DNA of 11,854 nucleotides from an uncultured Oscillospiraceae bacterium (GCA_910578755.1 CAJTSZ010000071.1:1-11854); one strand, 5' to 3'; shown: positions 1 to 7,670, counted from the stretch's first letter. Notes: generated by a model from the sequence alone, not told the origin. A program made the numbers and translations.

Positions 1-370
1 CCTGCAATATTTCCTCAAAACGGTTCCATTGGTGAAAGGTTAGGAACATATCCCCGCCCACAATTAAATAAAACTGTGCCTGGGGGAACTGCTGTTTCAG
101 CTGGGTTAATGTATCTGCCGTATAGCTTTTGCCTTCCCGGTGCAGTTCCATTTCCGAAACCTGGGCCTGGGGAATTTCTGCAAAGGCTAAACGGCACATT
201 TGGGCCCTGTACTCCCCACTGGCCAGCTCTTGGGCCTGCTTATGGGGGGGCTGTTTTGTTGGAATAACCAGCAGCTTGTCCAGCTTTAATTCCTCCACAC
301 ACTGCTGTGCCAAGTGGACGTGCCCCTGGTGCACCGGGTTAAAGGTTCCGCCAAAAATACCTATTTTCAT
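1..370 (-). CDS. nadD: Nicotinate-nucleotide adenylyltransferase, 5' part (cut by window edge)
   Basis: NadD transfers AMP from ATP to nicotinate mononucleotide to give deamido-NAD, in the cytoplasmic NAD synthesis pathway. The first 123 residues are visible and the frame stays open to base 1, so the gene continues outside the window. Residues 7-17 read GGTFNPVHQGH, the nucleotidyltransferase ATP-binding motif with its two histidines. SYTADTL (82-88) and VGGDMF (104-109) match further conserved NadD blocks; the C-terminal ISTTxxR motif would lie beyond the edge. The ATG at 368-370 is preceded by a purine-rich GGTGGAAG site and lies 36 nt after the yhbY stop. The yhbY-nadD pairing is common in Firmicutes. 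The identification is firm; only completeness is unknown. Confidence 0.95.
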   Translation of the reverse strand, partial: MKIGIFGGTFNPVHQGHVHLAQQCVEELKLDKLLVIPTKQPPHKQAQELASGEYRAQMCRLAFAEIPQAQVSEMELHREGKSYTADTLTQLKQQFPQAQFYLIVGGDMFLTFHQWNRFEEILQ

Positions 371-406
371 TGCTTCCACCTAATTTCTGATGGATTTTAC
401 TATAGC

Positions 407-694
407 CTACAGCTGTATTTTAGGGTTTTTTCTGTTTTTGCGGTAAAATACAATTTTTGTACCAATGGTTTGCACCACTTCCGAATTGGTAGCCTGGGCC
501 AGCTCCTCCCCCACTTCCCGGGCAAACCCTGGCGCTGTTTCCAAAACACGGATTTTAATCAGTTCCCGGGCTTCCAAAGCATCGTCCACCTGTTTAATAA
601 GCTGCGGGCCAATACCGCCCTTTCCCACCTGCAAAATAGTATCTATTTGGTTGGCCAAAGCCCTTAGTTTTGCTCTATCCTTACTTGTTAACAT
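407..694 (-). CDS. yhbY: YhbY family (CRM domain) RNA-binding protein
   Basis: This is a small 95-residue protein consisting of a single CRM domain. Members of the family associate with pre-50S ribosomal particles and are thought to help ribosome assembly. The start MLTSKDRAKLRALANQ and the GKGG loop (residues 24-27), followed by ALEARELIKIRVLE, are the diagnostic conserved segments, and the length is that of the full family. The ATG lies 4 nt after the XTP pyrophosphatase stop, and an AAGGAG ribosome-binding site sits inside the end of that upstream gene, so the two are very likely cotranscribed. nadD follows after 36 nt. Nothing looks truncated or odd. Confidence 0.95.
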   Translation of the reverse strand: MLTSKDRAKLRALANQIDTILQVGKGGIGPQLIKQVDDALEARELIKIRVLETAPGFAREVGEELAQATNSEVVQTIGTKIVFYRKNRKNPKIQL

Positions 695-698
695 ACAA

Positions 699-1298
699 TT
701 ACTCCTTTTTGCCTTCTACTTTGTCCTTAACTTTGCTGTAAAATTCCCGCAGGGCAAGGCCCCTGTGGCTAATAGCGTCCTTTTCCTCCCCGGTAAGCTG
801 GGAGTAGCTTTTCCCGTTTACCATAAAAATGGGGTCGTAGCCAAAGCCGCCGCTGCCAAGGGGCTGGTATCCAATTTTCCCCTGGCAAACGCCCAAGGTT
901 TCTATTTTTGTTTCTGCATCCCAGGCACAAGCAATGGCACAAACAAACTGTGCTGTGCGGCGGCTGTCCTCCACATCCTTCAGTTCATCCAAAAGGGCCT
1001 GCATTTTTTCAGGATACGGGGTGTCCTCCCCGTGGTAGCGGGCGGAATACACCCCTGGCCGGCCGCCTAAAGCGTCTACACACAAGCCGGAATCATCTGC
1101 CACGGTAGGCAGGCCGGTGGCCTTAAAAATAGCCTTTGCTTTAATCCACGCATTTTCCGCAAAGGTGAGGCCGTTTTCTTCCGGCTGAATGTGTATCCCT
1201 GCTTCTTTTTGGGAAAGGATTTGTATACCCAGGGGTTCCAAAATGCGTTTAAACTCCTCCAACTTGTGGCTGTTGTTGGTTGCTACTACTAATTTCAT
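699..1298 (-). CDS. rdgB: XTP/dITP diphosphatase (non-canonical purine NTP pyrophosphatase, RdgB/HAM1 family)
   Basis: This 199-residue enzyme hydrolyses XTP, dITP and ITP to monophosphates, keeping deaminated purines out of DNA and RNA. The family is recognised from the N-terminal ATNNSHKLEEF (residues 6-16), DDSGL (68-72, containing the catalytic-site aspartates), SGGFGYDPIF (149-158) and SHRGLAL (177-183), all in the expected order. The length is typical. Its ATG shares one base with the ftsY stop codon (TAATG at 1296-1300), and its GGGGAGA ribosome-binding site lies within the ftsY coding end, which implies translational coupling. The last residues are lysine- and glutamate-rich (KVEGKKE). 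Linkage of this gene to yhbY and nadD groups nucleotide and cofactor metabolism genes. Confidence 0.96.
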   Translation of the reverse strand: MKLVVATNNSHKLEEFKRILEPLGIQILSQKEAGIHIQPEENGLTFAENAWIKAKAIFKATGLPTVADDSGLCVDALGGRPGVYSARYHGEDTPYPEKMQALLDELKDVEDSRRTAQFVCAIACAWDAETKIETLGVCQGKIGYQPLGSGGFGYDPIFMVNGKSYSQLTGEEKDAISHRGLALREFYSKVKDKVEGKKE

Positions 1299-2218
1299 TA
1301 TTCTATCTCCCCATGGCCAAACAAAGCTTCTACAAACTCCTTTGAATCAAAGGGCCGCAGGTCATCTATTTGTTCCCCTACGCCAATATATTTAATTGGA
1401 ATATTCAGTTCTTCCTTAATGCCAATAATAACGCCGCCCCGGGCGGTGCCGTCCAGCTTAGTTAAAATAATGCCGTTTAAACCAGCAGCTTCTTTAAACT
1501 GACGGGCCTGGTTCAAGGCGTTTTGCCCTGTGGTGCCGTCCAACACCAAAATGGTTTCCCTGGCGCAATTGGGGGCTTCCTTATCAATGACCCGGGAAAT
1601 TTTAGCAAGCTCGTCCATTAAATTTTTCTTGTTGTGGAGCCGGCCGGCAGTATCGCAGATAATAACATCCGCCCCTCTGGCCTTTCCTGCGTTTATGGCG
1701 TCATAAACTACAGCTGCCGGGTCGGAACCTTCGGACTGTTTTACCAGCCCTACCTGGGCGCGGTCCGCCCAAACCTCCAGCTGCTCTATTGCAGCGGCAC
1801 GGAATGTATCAGCCGCGGCTAAAAGCACATTTTTGCCCTCTTTTTTTAAATTGTTTGCCAGCTTGCCAATGGTGGTTGTTTTGCCTACACCGTTTACACC
1901 AATAACTAAAATAATGGCCGGCTTTGTGGAAAGGTTCAGCTGAGAATCCCCTTCCAGCATTTGGGCAATAATTTCTTTCAGCAAGCCCTTCACTTGGGCG
2001 GCGTCTGTAACGCCTTTTTCCTTAATTTTTTTTCGCAGCTGGTCACAAATACGGCCGGCCGTTACTGTGCCAACGTCTGCCATAATCAGGCTTTCTTCCA
2101 GTTCCTCCAGCAGATCCTCGTCTATTTGGGTAAAGCTGTTTAAAATGGTGTCCACCTTGCCCATCATAGACTCTCTGGTTTTTTTAAGCCCTTCCGTTAT
2201 TTTACTAAAAAAGCCCAT
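1298..2218 (-). CDS. ftsY: Signal recognition particle receptor FtsY
   Basis: FtsY is the SRP receptor GTPase that docks ribosome-nascent chain-SRP complexes at the membrane and passes them to the Sec translocon. The 306-residue form starts at MGFFSKITEGL. This start has an AAAGGGG ribosome-binding site 8 nt upstream, and the first helix resembles the membrane-binding helix of Gram-positive FtsY proteins. An N domain (about 20-90) is followed by the GTPase: G1 GVNGVGKTT (107-115), DTFRAAA (137-143), DTAGR (189-193), TKLDG (262-266) and GVGE (279-282). The long acidic A domain of E. coli FtsY is absent, as is usual in Firmicutes. A longer frame reaching 2302 runs into the upstream repeat element and is not credible as coding sequence. 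The stop overlaps the next start by one base. Confidence 0.97.
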   Translation of the reverse strand: MGFFSKITEGLKKTRESMMGKVDTILNSFTQIDEDLLEELEESLIMADVGTVTAGRICDQLRKKIKEKGVTDAAQVKGLLKEIIAQMLEGDSQLNLSTKPAIILVIGVNGVGKTTTIGKLANNLKKEGKNVLLAAADTFRAAAIEQLEVWADRAQVGLVKQSEGSDPAAVVYDAINAGKARGADVIICDTAGRLHNKKNLMDELAKISRVIDKEAPNCARETILVLDGTTGQNALNQARQFKEAAGLNGIILTKLDGTARGGVIIGIKEELNIPIKYIGVGEQIDDLRPFDSKEFVEALFGHGEIE

Positions 2219-2226
2219 ATATTTGG

Positions 2227-2233
2227 CCCCTTT
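2227..2233 (-). promoter_or_regulatory. ftsY ribosome-binding site
   Basis: AAAGGGG on the minus strand lies 8 nt before the ATG at 2216-2218. It decides the ftsY start in favour of MGFFSK over in-frame upstream codons. It lies outside the inverted-repeat element, so an insertion would have left ftsY translation signals intact. Confidence 0.7.
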
Positions 2234-2245
2234 CAAAAATTTGCT

Positions 2246-2265
2246 TACCATCGATTGACAAAGGG
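2246..2265 (+). repeat. Left terminal inverted repeat
   Basis: The plus-strand sequence TACCATCGATTGACAAAGGG matches the minus-strand reading of 2375-2393 apart from G/A at two positions and one additional A. Similarity continues weakly inward (CAATACG against AAAACACG). Confidence 0.8.
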
Positions 2266-2374
2266 CAATACGGTTTTTCAAGGCTAAAATTGCCACTGAC
2301 ATTGTTGTCCGCGCACGCCAAATCCGAGAACGCCGCCCAGTGCCGCAAGCTTGGGACGCTGGAAGGCGTGTTTT

Positions 2375-2393
2375 CCCTTGTTAATTGATGGTA
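2375..2393 (-). repeat. Right terminal inverted repeat
   Basis: Read on the minus strand this is TACCATCAATTAACAAGGG, the partner of 2246-2265. Its outer end is 8 nt beyond the smc stop codon, so the element would have landed just after smc without damaging it. Confidence 0.8.
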
Positions 2394-2401
2394 TGTTCCT
2401 G

Positions 2402-5400
2402 CTATTTAATACCCAGTTTGCTTTCCACTTGGGTAATATCCAACTCCAATAAGCGGGAGATGCCTTTTTCTTGCATGGTAACGCCGTACATAATGTCAGC
2501 TTCCTCCATGGTACCGCGGCGGTGGGTAATAGAAATAAACTGTGTATTGTTTACAAAGCGGCGCAGGTACTGGGCATACCGCACCACGTTTATTTCGTCC
2601 AAGGCAGCTTCAATTTCATCCAATACACAAAACGGAGAAGGCTTTACCTTTAGGATAGCCAAATAAACGGCAATAGCCACCAAGGTTTTTTCCCCTCCGG
2701 AAAGAGAGGACAGGTTCTTAATAATTTTTCCCGGCGGCTGCACCTCAATTTCAATACCGGACTGCAAAATGTTTTGGGGGTCGGTTAAAACCAAATCGGC
2801 CCGGCCGCCGCCAAACAATTCTGCAAATATTTCGGAAAAGTTTTTGCAAATGGCCCCAAAGCTGGTTTGGAACAGCTCCTGCATTTGGGCGGTAAGCTCC
2901 TTAATTAAAGCTATCAGTTCGCTGCGGGAACGCTCCACATCGTCTATTTGTTGTTTTAAAAAACGGTACCGCTGTTCCACTTCCCGGTATTCTTCAATGG
3001 CCGCAACATTGATGCTGCCCAAAGCCCGTATTTTATTTTTAAGCTCCTGAAGCCGTGCCTTTTCCCGAATAGGGTTTTCAATATGCTTTGCAATGGATAC
3101 CGCCTGGGAACGGGTAATATGATAATCATCCCACAGACGGGCGATAATATTATCATATTCCAGCTGCTGGTTTACTTTTTTCCCTTCCAGGCGTTCCAGT
3201 TCCCCAAAGGCCTGTTCCTTTTGAATAATATACTGCTTTTCCTGCTCCCGCATAGCGGTAAGCTTTTGTTCCAATTCCAAAATAGCAGCCATACTCCATT
3301 CCAGTTTTTTGGCTTCTTCCTCGGTTTCCTCCCTTTTCTGCTGCTGCTGGCCACGCTTTACAACAATGGCCTCCTTGGCCTGGGCGGCAGCAAGTTGGGC
3401 AGCTGCCAGCTTGCTGTTTAATGCTGCCAGCTGCTCTTTTTGCTCGGTTCCCGCTAAAAGGATTTGGCTTTCCACCGCTTTTAAGGCTTCTATATCCTTT
3501 TGCAGCTCAAAAATACAAAACCGCTTGTCGTTTAAGCTTTCGGCTGCTTTTTGTTTTTGCTCCGCCAAGGCACCCTGCTGCGCCTTTTTTTCTTCAACCT
3601 GGCGTAAAATCAGGTCAAGCTCTGCTGTTATTTGGTATATTGTTTCCTCAAAGCTTTTACTGTTTGTTCTCAGGCTTTCCAGCTTGCGGGCAACGGCAAG
3701 GTATTCCTCCTCCTGGTTTTTTTGGGACTTCTGCAATTCGGCCAAATTGATTTCCAAATGCTTTTGCTCCGAAAGATACGTAATATAATCCTCCTGTACC
3801 GTTTTTATTTGTGCCTGCAAGTGCGCCAACGCCCCTTGCAAAACCCCTGTTTCTTCCTGAAGCTCCTGAAGAATGGGCATTTCCTTTTGGCACTGCCGTT
3901 CCACCTCCTGGGCCTGGCTGTGAAGATCCTCTATTTCCGTTCGCCGGGACAATATGCCGCCGTTTTTAATAGTGGAGCCGCCTGTTATGGAGCCCCCGGC
4001 GTTGATTACCTGGCCGTCCAGTGTAACAATACGGAATTTATACCCATACTTTTTGGCCATTGCCACAGCATAGTCAATATTTTCGGCCACGGCAATGCGC
4101 CCCAAAAGGTTATGCACAATGTCCTTATATTTGCCGCTGTACTGCACCAGCTGGGCGGCAATGCCCACAAAACCTGGATTCTTTTCTATATTAGCGGCCT
4201 GTAAATATTGGGCTTTTATGGTGGAAAGGGGCAAAAAGGTACAGCGCCCGCCTTTGCTGAACTTTAAATAATTTACAGCAGCCTTTGCACTGTCCTCATT
4301 TTCCACAACAATGCTTTGCATGGAGCTGCCAAGGGCGGTTTCCACTGCTACAGCATACTGAGGCGAGGATGTAATGAGCTGTGAAACCGGACCATGAATT
4401 CCTGACAAACGGCCATGGCGGCTGACTGCCATAATTTGCTTCACACTGCTCTGAAAGCCCTCCATGTTCCGTTCCATATCCTCCAAAACACGGGCCTTTT
4501 GCAGCAGCTGCTGTGCTTGGGATTTCAGTTTTTCCTGCTGCTGTTGTTTTTCTTTTAGCTGGCTGTTTTTGCTTTCTAATTTTAACTGGTACCCTTTTTC
4601 AGTATTTTTTAAGCTATCTTGTTTTTTTACAATATTTTCAATTAACTCGCCACACTGGGAAAGCTCTTTTTTCAGGGCTTCTAAGCTTTGCTGCTTCGTT
4701 TGCTTTGCCTGGTCCATTTCCTCCAGGCGCTGGCGCGCTTCCGCCAATAACGAATTGGCGGAAGCATTGTTGAGCTTTTGCAGGGCAATATTTTTTTCGT
4801 AAGCATTACGTTTATTCTTTAATCTGGCAATTTCCTCCAAAACCCTTTGCCACTGGCTTTCCGCCTGGGAGGCTACAGCTTCTGTAGCTTCCTTTTCCTC
4901 TATCAGCAAAAGCATTTGCTGGTTTTTTTGTTCCATTTGCTCCCTTGTGCGTTTAAGCTGACCTGTGTTTTCCTTATAGGTTTGCTGGTACTGGACCATG
5001 TTGGCCTGGATTTCCTCCATAGTACGCTGATGATGGAGAATATCGTTTTCTAAAACAGCTATTTCTGCCCCCAGCTTGGAAATTTCTTCTTGAACCGCAG
5101 TCATCCTGCTGCGGCTTGCCTCTATTGCTACCTTGTATTTTTGGGACTCCCCGTATGTATCTTCTATTTTATATTCAAATTCCTCTAAAATAGCGGCAAT
5201 ATCCTGGGTTTTGTTGCGGGCAGCAATAACCGCCTGCTCCTGTTGTTCCAGGGTTTTGCGCATTTTTTCTGTACTGTCCATCCAAAGGGAAATTTCCGTC
5301 ACCTTTTTTTCCTGGGAAAGGGCCAAAAATTGCTGGGCCTTTTCCGCCTGTTCCTTTAAGGGGCCAACACGGTTCTCCAGTTCAACCATAATGTCCTTTA

Positions 5401-5971
5401 AGCGGATCAGGTTTTCACAGGCAGCATCCAGCTTTTTTTCTGCCTCCGCTTTGCGGTACTGGTACTTGCTAATTCCCGCTGCCTCCTCAAAAATTTCCCT
5501 GCGCTGGCTGCTTTTTACGGAAACAATTTCGTCAATTTTCCCCTGGCCAATAATGGAATAGCCGTCTCGGCCAAGGCCCGTATCCATAAGCAGTTCGTTA
5601 ATATCCTTTAGGCGCACCGCGGCATTGTTAATGCGGTATTCGCTTTCCCCCGAACGGTACAGCTTGCGGGCAATGGTAATTTCATCGTTATCTACGTTAA
5701 AGTAACGGTCCCTATTGTCAAAGGTAAGGGCTACAAAGGCAAACCCGGTTGCTTTACGGTTTGGCGCCCCAAGGAAAATAACATCCTCCATTTTTTCGCC
5801 CCGCAGGCTGCGGATAGACTGTTCCCCTAAAACCCAGGAAATAGCGTCGGAAATATTACTTTTCCCGCTGCCGTTGGGGCCAACTACTGCAGTAATTCCT
5901 TTATCAAAGGCAAGGGTTGTCTTATCTGGAAAGGACTTAAATCCTTGTATTTGTAATGACTTTAGCTGCAA
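2402..5971 (-). CDS. smc: Chromosome segregation protein SMC (condensin ATPase)
   Basis: SMC forms the ATP-driven dimer that, with ScpA and ScpB, loads on chromosomes and compacts and segregates them. The 1189-residue form begins at a TTG, giving MQLKSLQIQGFKSFPDKT, which matches the usual SMC N-terminus. GGGGAGG lies 5 nt upstream. Walker A GPNGSGKS is at 31-38, followed by coiled coil to about 515, a hinge at about 520-670 with the GGSITGGS glycine segment, and a second coiled coil. The C-terminal head carries signature LSGGEKTL (from about 1090), Walker B FCVLDE (about 1114-1119) and the D-loop/switch segment ending in THRRGTMEEAD. The coils are rich in Q, E and K. Length is close to the B. 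subtilis protein and the frame is intact. A frame extension to 6004 overlaps the upstream gene and is not needed. Confidence 0.97.
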   Translation of the reverse strand: MQLKSLQIQGFKSFPDKTTLAFDKGITAVVGPNGSGKSNISDAISWVLGEQSIRSLRGEKMEDVIFLGAPNRKATGFAFVALTFDNRDRYFNVDNDEITIARKLYRSGESEYRINNAAVRLKDINELLMDTGLGRDGYSIIGQGKIDEIVSVKSSQRREIFEEAAGISKYQYRKAEAEKKLDAACENLIRLKDIMVELENRVGPLKEQAEKAQQFLALSQEKKVTEISLWMDSTEKMRKTLEQQEQAVIAARNKTQDIAAILEEFEYKIEDTYGESQKYKVAIEASRSRMTAVQEEISKLGAEIAVLENDILHHQRTMEEIQANMVQYQQTYKENTGQLKRTREQMEQKNQQMLLLIEEKEATEAVASQAESQWQRVLEEIARLKNKRNAYEKNIALQKLNNASANSLLAEARQRLEEMDQAKQTKQQSLEALKKELSQCGELIENIVKKQDSLKNTEKGYQLKLESKNSQLKEKQQQQEKLKSQAQQLLQKARVLEDMERNMEGFQSSVKQIMAVSRHGRLSGIHGPVSQLITSSPQYAVAVETALGSSMQSIVVENEDSAKAAVNYLKFSKGGRCTFLPLSTIKAQYLQAANIEKNPGFVGIAAQLVQYSGKYKDIVHNLLGRIAVAENIDYAVAMAKKYGYKFRIVTLDGQVINAGGSITGGSTIKNGGILSRRTEIEDLHSQAQEVERQCQKEMPILQELQEETGVLQGALAHLQAQIKTVQEDYITYLSEQKHLEINLAELQKSQKNQEEEYLAVARKLESLRTNSKSFEETIYQITAELDLILRQVEEKKAQQGALAEQKQKAAESLNDKRFCIFELQKDIEALKAVESQILLAGTEQKEQLAALNSKLAAAQLAAAQAKEAIVVKRGQQQQKREETEEEAKKLEWSMAAILELEQKLTAMREQEKQYIIQKEQAFGELERLEGKKVNQQLEYDNIIARLWDDYHITRSQAVSIAKHIENPIREKARLQELKNKIRALGSINVAAIEEYREVEQRYRFLKQQIDDVERSRSELIALIKELTAQMQELFQTSFGAICKNFSEIFAELFGGGRADLVLTDPQNILQSGIEIEVQPPGKIIKNLSSLSGGEKTLVAIAVYLAILKVKPSPFCVLDEIEAALDEINVVRYAQYLRRFVNNTQFISITHRRGTMEEADIMYGVTMQEKGISRLLELDITQVESKLGIK

Positions 5972-5976
5972 CTTCC

Positions 5977-5983
5977 CCTCCCC
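5977..5983 (-). promoter_or_regulatory. smc ribosome-binding site preceding a TTG start
   Basis: GGGGAGG on the minus strand sits 5 nt before TTG (5969-5971), in the 16-nt spacer after the radical SAM stop. It supports TTG as the smc start, because no ATG is present near the conserved N-terminus. Confidence 0.7.
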
Positions 5984-5987
5984 TTCC

Positions 5988-6992
5988 TTACTGCGCTTCC
6001 TCAACCTTCAGCTGGTACAAGGCCAGCCCCGGCTTTGGTTTTACTTGTACATTATACCCAGCCTGCCGCAACGCTTCTATATTCTTTTTATTTTGGCCCA
6101 CGGCCTTGGATAAAAAGGCTGGTCCTGCCAGCAGGTGATATTTTTTTTCCTTTGGCATATTTGTTAACAGCCCAAAGGCGTGGTTTAAGTAAATTTTATT
6201 TTCACAAAGTTCTCGAAAAGCTGGGTGGTAAGGCCCCGCCAAAATATCTCCCTCCAAAAAAGTGGAGGCATGAAGCCCCAGGCGGATAACAGGGATTTTC
6301 TTTTCCCCAAAAAACTCCAGCAAAAAGGCGCATTGTTCTACCGCCTGCTGCAAGCTTAAGGGAGTATACAGCCCCTCCTGGTACCAGCGGGCCAACTGTG
6401 TCCCTTTTATTACCAAAGTTGGGTAAATGCGCAATGTATCTGGCAACAAATCGGCAATTTTTTCCGCTGTGTACCGCAGGGAACCTTCTGTTTCTCCCTG
6501 CAGCCCCACCATCATCTGCAAACCCAGTTCAATGGGGTACTGGCGTATGAGGGCGCATGCGTTTTCCACATCCTTGGCCGTATGGCCCCGGTAATTTGCC
6601 GCTAACACGGCATTATCCATGGACTGCACCCCAAGTTCTATTGCTGTAACCTTATGCTGAACCAACAGGTCCAGTACCTGGCGGCTAATGGCATCCGGCC
6701 TGGTGGAAAGGCGGATGCCGCTGAGCTTTCCCGGCCCTATGTAGGGCTGTACTGCCCGAAGCAGCGCCAGCATATACTCCCGAGGGATAGCCGTAAAGCT
6801 GCCGCCAAAAAAGGCTGCCTGCGCCATTGGGGCATTTTCTCCTAAATCTGCAATAGCTTGGCGGCAAGCTGCTGCTGCATCCTCCGGTGAGGGGGCTGCT
6901 TGCTGCCCGGAAATACTGTTTTGGTTACAAAAGCTGCACCGGTTTGGGCAGCCGATGTGGGGAACAAAAATAGCTACATTGGCATGCTTCAT
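5988..6992 (-). CDS. Elp3-like radical SAM protein without acetyltransferase domain
   Basis: This 334-residue protein binds a 4Fe-4S cluster through C15, C19 and C22 (HIGCPNRCSFCNQ, the CX3CX2C pattern) and therefore should use S-adenosylmethionine radical chemistry. FFGGSFTAIP (61-70) occupies the place of the SAM-contacting GGE-type motif. LSTRPD (95-100) and ELGVQSMD (119-126) are characteristic of the Elp3/COG1243 radical SAM group. Elp3 itself modifies wobble uridine in tRNA with a C-terminal acetyltransferase domain; here the protein ends soon after the radical SAM domain, so that activity cannot be assumed, and the substrate is unknown. The start codon overlaps the rnc stop by four bases (ATGA), and smc starts 16 nt after its stop. 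Similar genes between rnc and smc are known in Clostridia. Confidence 0.85.
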   Translation of the reverse strand: MKHANVAIFVPHIGCPNRCSFCNQNSISGQQAAPSPEDAAAACRQAIADLGENAPMAQAAFFGGSFTAIPREYMLALLRAVQPYIGPGKLSGIRLSTRPDAISRQVLDLLVQHKVTAIELGVQSMDNAVLAANYRGHTAKDVENACALIRQYPIELGLQMMVGLQGETEGSLRYTAEKIADLLPDTLRIYPTLVIKGTQLARWYQEGLYTPLSLQQAVEQCAFLLEFFGEKKIPVIRLGLHASTFLEGDILAGPYHPAFRELCENKIYLNHAFGLLTNMPKEKKYHLLAGPAFLSKAVGQNKKNIEALRQAGYNVQVKPKPGLALYQLKVEEAQ

Positions 6993-7666
6993 TTGCCCAT
7001 CAGCTCCAGGGCCTCTTTTGCTGCCATTTGCTCTGCATTCTTTTTGCTGCGCCCTTCACCGCGTCCAATAACATTGCTGTTGATGCACACTTCTACCACA
7101 AAGCGTTTATTGTGGTCCGGCCCGCTTTCCTCCGCTAAGCGGTAGATTAAGCGTTCCTCCGGGTTTTGCTGTATAATTTCCTGCAAAGCTGTTTTGTAAT
7201 CCTTAAAGGTAAGCTGGTCCTCATCACTAAGCATTTCCAAAACAAAGGGCAGCACAAAAGTTTTGGCCGATTCCATCCCGCCATCCAGGTAAATGGCGGC
7301 AATCAGCGCTTCAAAGGCATCGGCTATAACAGAGGGACGCGTGCGCCCGCCGGTAAGCTCCTCCCCCCTGCCTAAAAGCAGGTATTCCCCAAGCTGAATT
7401 TTATCCGCCATTACATCTAGGGAGCGCTCACACACAATGGAGGCCCGCAGCTTTGTTAAGTCCCCTTCCGGGATATTGTAGTGGTTGTACAAATAATCGG
7501 AAACAATAATGGAAAGCACCGCGTCCCCCAAAAATTCCAACCGTTCATTATACTCACTGCCCCGGCGGTTCTCGTTGGCATAAGAGGAATGGGTTAAAGC
7601 CACCTCCAGCAAATGCTCGTTTTTAAATGTATAGTTTATTCTTTTTTGCAATGTTTTAATATCCAT
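6989..7666 (-). CDS. rnc: Ribonuclease III
   Basis: RNase III cleaves double-stranded RNA, including rRNA precursors and structured mRNAs. The 225-residue form starts at MDIKTLQKRI, chosen because AGGAGG lies 4 nt upstream; a longer frame to 7729 adds 21 residues without family resemblance. The signature NERLEFLGDAV (40-50) carries catalytic E43 and D47, and DAFEALIAAIYLDGG (116-130) carries D116 and E119. A double-stranded RNA-binding domain occupies about 155-225 and ends in KKNAEQMAAKEALELMGK. Length and domain order are standard. The stop overlaps the radical SAM start. A 158-nt gap with a strong hairpin separates it from plsX, so its own promoter or processing is possible, though no convincing promoter was seen. 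Confidence 0.97.
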   Translation of the reverse strand: MDIKTLQKRINYTFKNEHLLEVALTHSSYANENRRGSEYNERLEFLGDAVLSIIVSDYLYNHYNIPEGDLTKLRASIVCERSLDVMADKIQLGEYLLLGRGEELTGGRTRPSVIADAFEALIAAIYLDGGMESAKTFVLPFVLEMLSDEDQLTFKDYKTALQEIIQQNPEERLIYRLAEESGPDHNKRFVVEVCINSNVIGRGEGRSKKNAEQMAAKEALELMGK

Positions 7667-7670
7667 AAAT

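Larger units (their letters stand above)
2246..2393. mobile_element. Putative MITE-like element with terminal inverted repeats
   Basis: A 148-bp non-coding segment fills nearly all of the smc-ftsY gap. Its ends are imperfect inverted repeats of 19-20 bp: TACCATCGATTGACAAAGGG on the plus strand at the left, and TACCATCAATTAACAAGGG on the minus strand at the right. They differ by two transitions and one indel. Both outer ends are TA, which would fit the TA target duplication of Tc1/mariner/IS630-type elements. The part at 2304-2370 is about 67% G+C, clearly richer than the flanks, and contains a six-base inverted pair (cacgcc at 2314-2319, ggcgtg at 2365-2370) that could close a longer hairpin. 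No transposase fits in it. Without it, smc and ftsY would be about 37 nt apart, a normal operon spacing. That it is mobile is inferred; other copies would be needed to prove it. Confidence 0.7.

Noticed and set aside
465..1070. Plus-strand open frame of 201 codons opposite yhbY and the XTP pyrophosphatase
   Set aside because: It lies antisense to two clearly conserved genes, shows no recognisable family, and has the composition expected of a reverse-complement shadow.
2219..2302. N-terminal extension of FtsY by 28 residues
   Set aside because: The extension falls in the inverted-repeat element and ignores the good ribosome-binding site before MGFFSK; FtsY proteins of this type begin at that position.
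2284..2385. Small gene in the smc-ftsY gap (minus-strand peptide containing LAALGGVLGFGVRGQ)
   Set aside because: There is no ATG, GTG or TTG with a binding site in a suitable position, and the segment is better explained as the interior of an inverted-repeat element.
3309..3788. Plus-strand frames of 159 codons and similar ones opposite smc
   Set aside because: They are rich in Cys, Ser, Phe and Leu because they mirror Glu/Gln/Lys-rich coiled-coil codons of smc; no start signal or domain is seen.
5972..6004. N-terminal extension of SMC by 11 residues
   Set aside because: It overlaps the radical SAM gene, lacks its own binding site and extends beyond the conserved SMC N-terminus.
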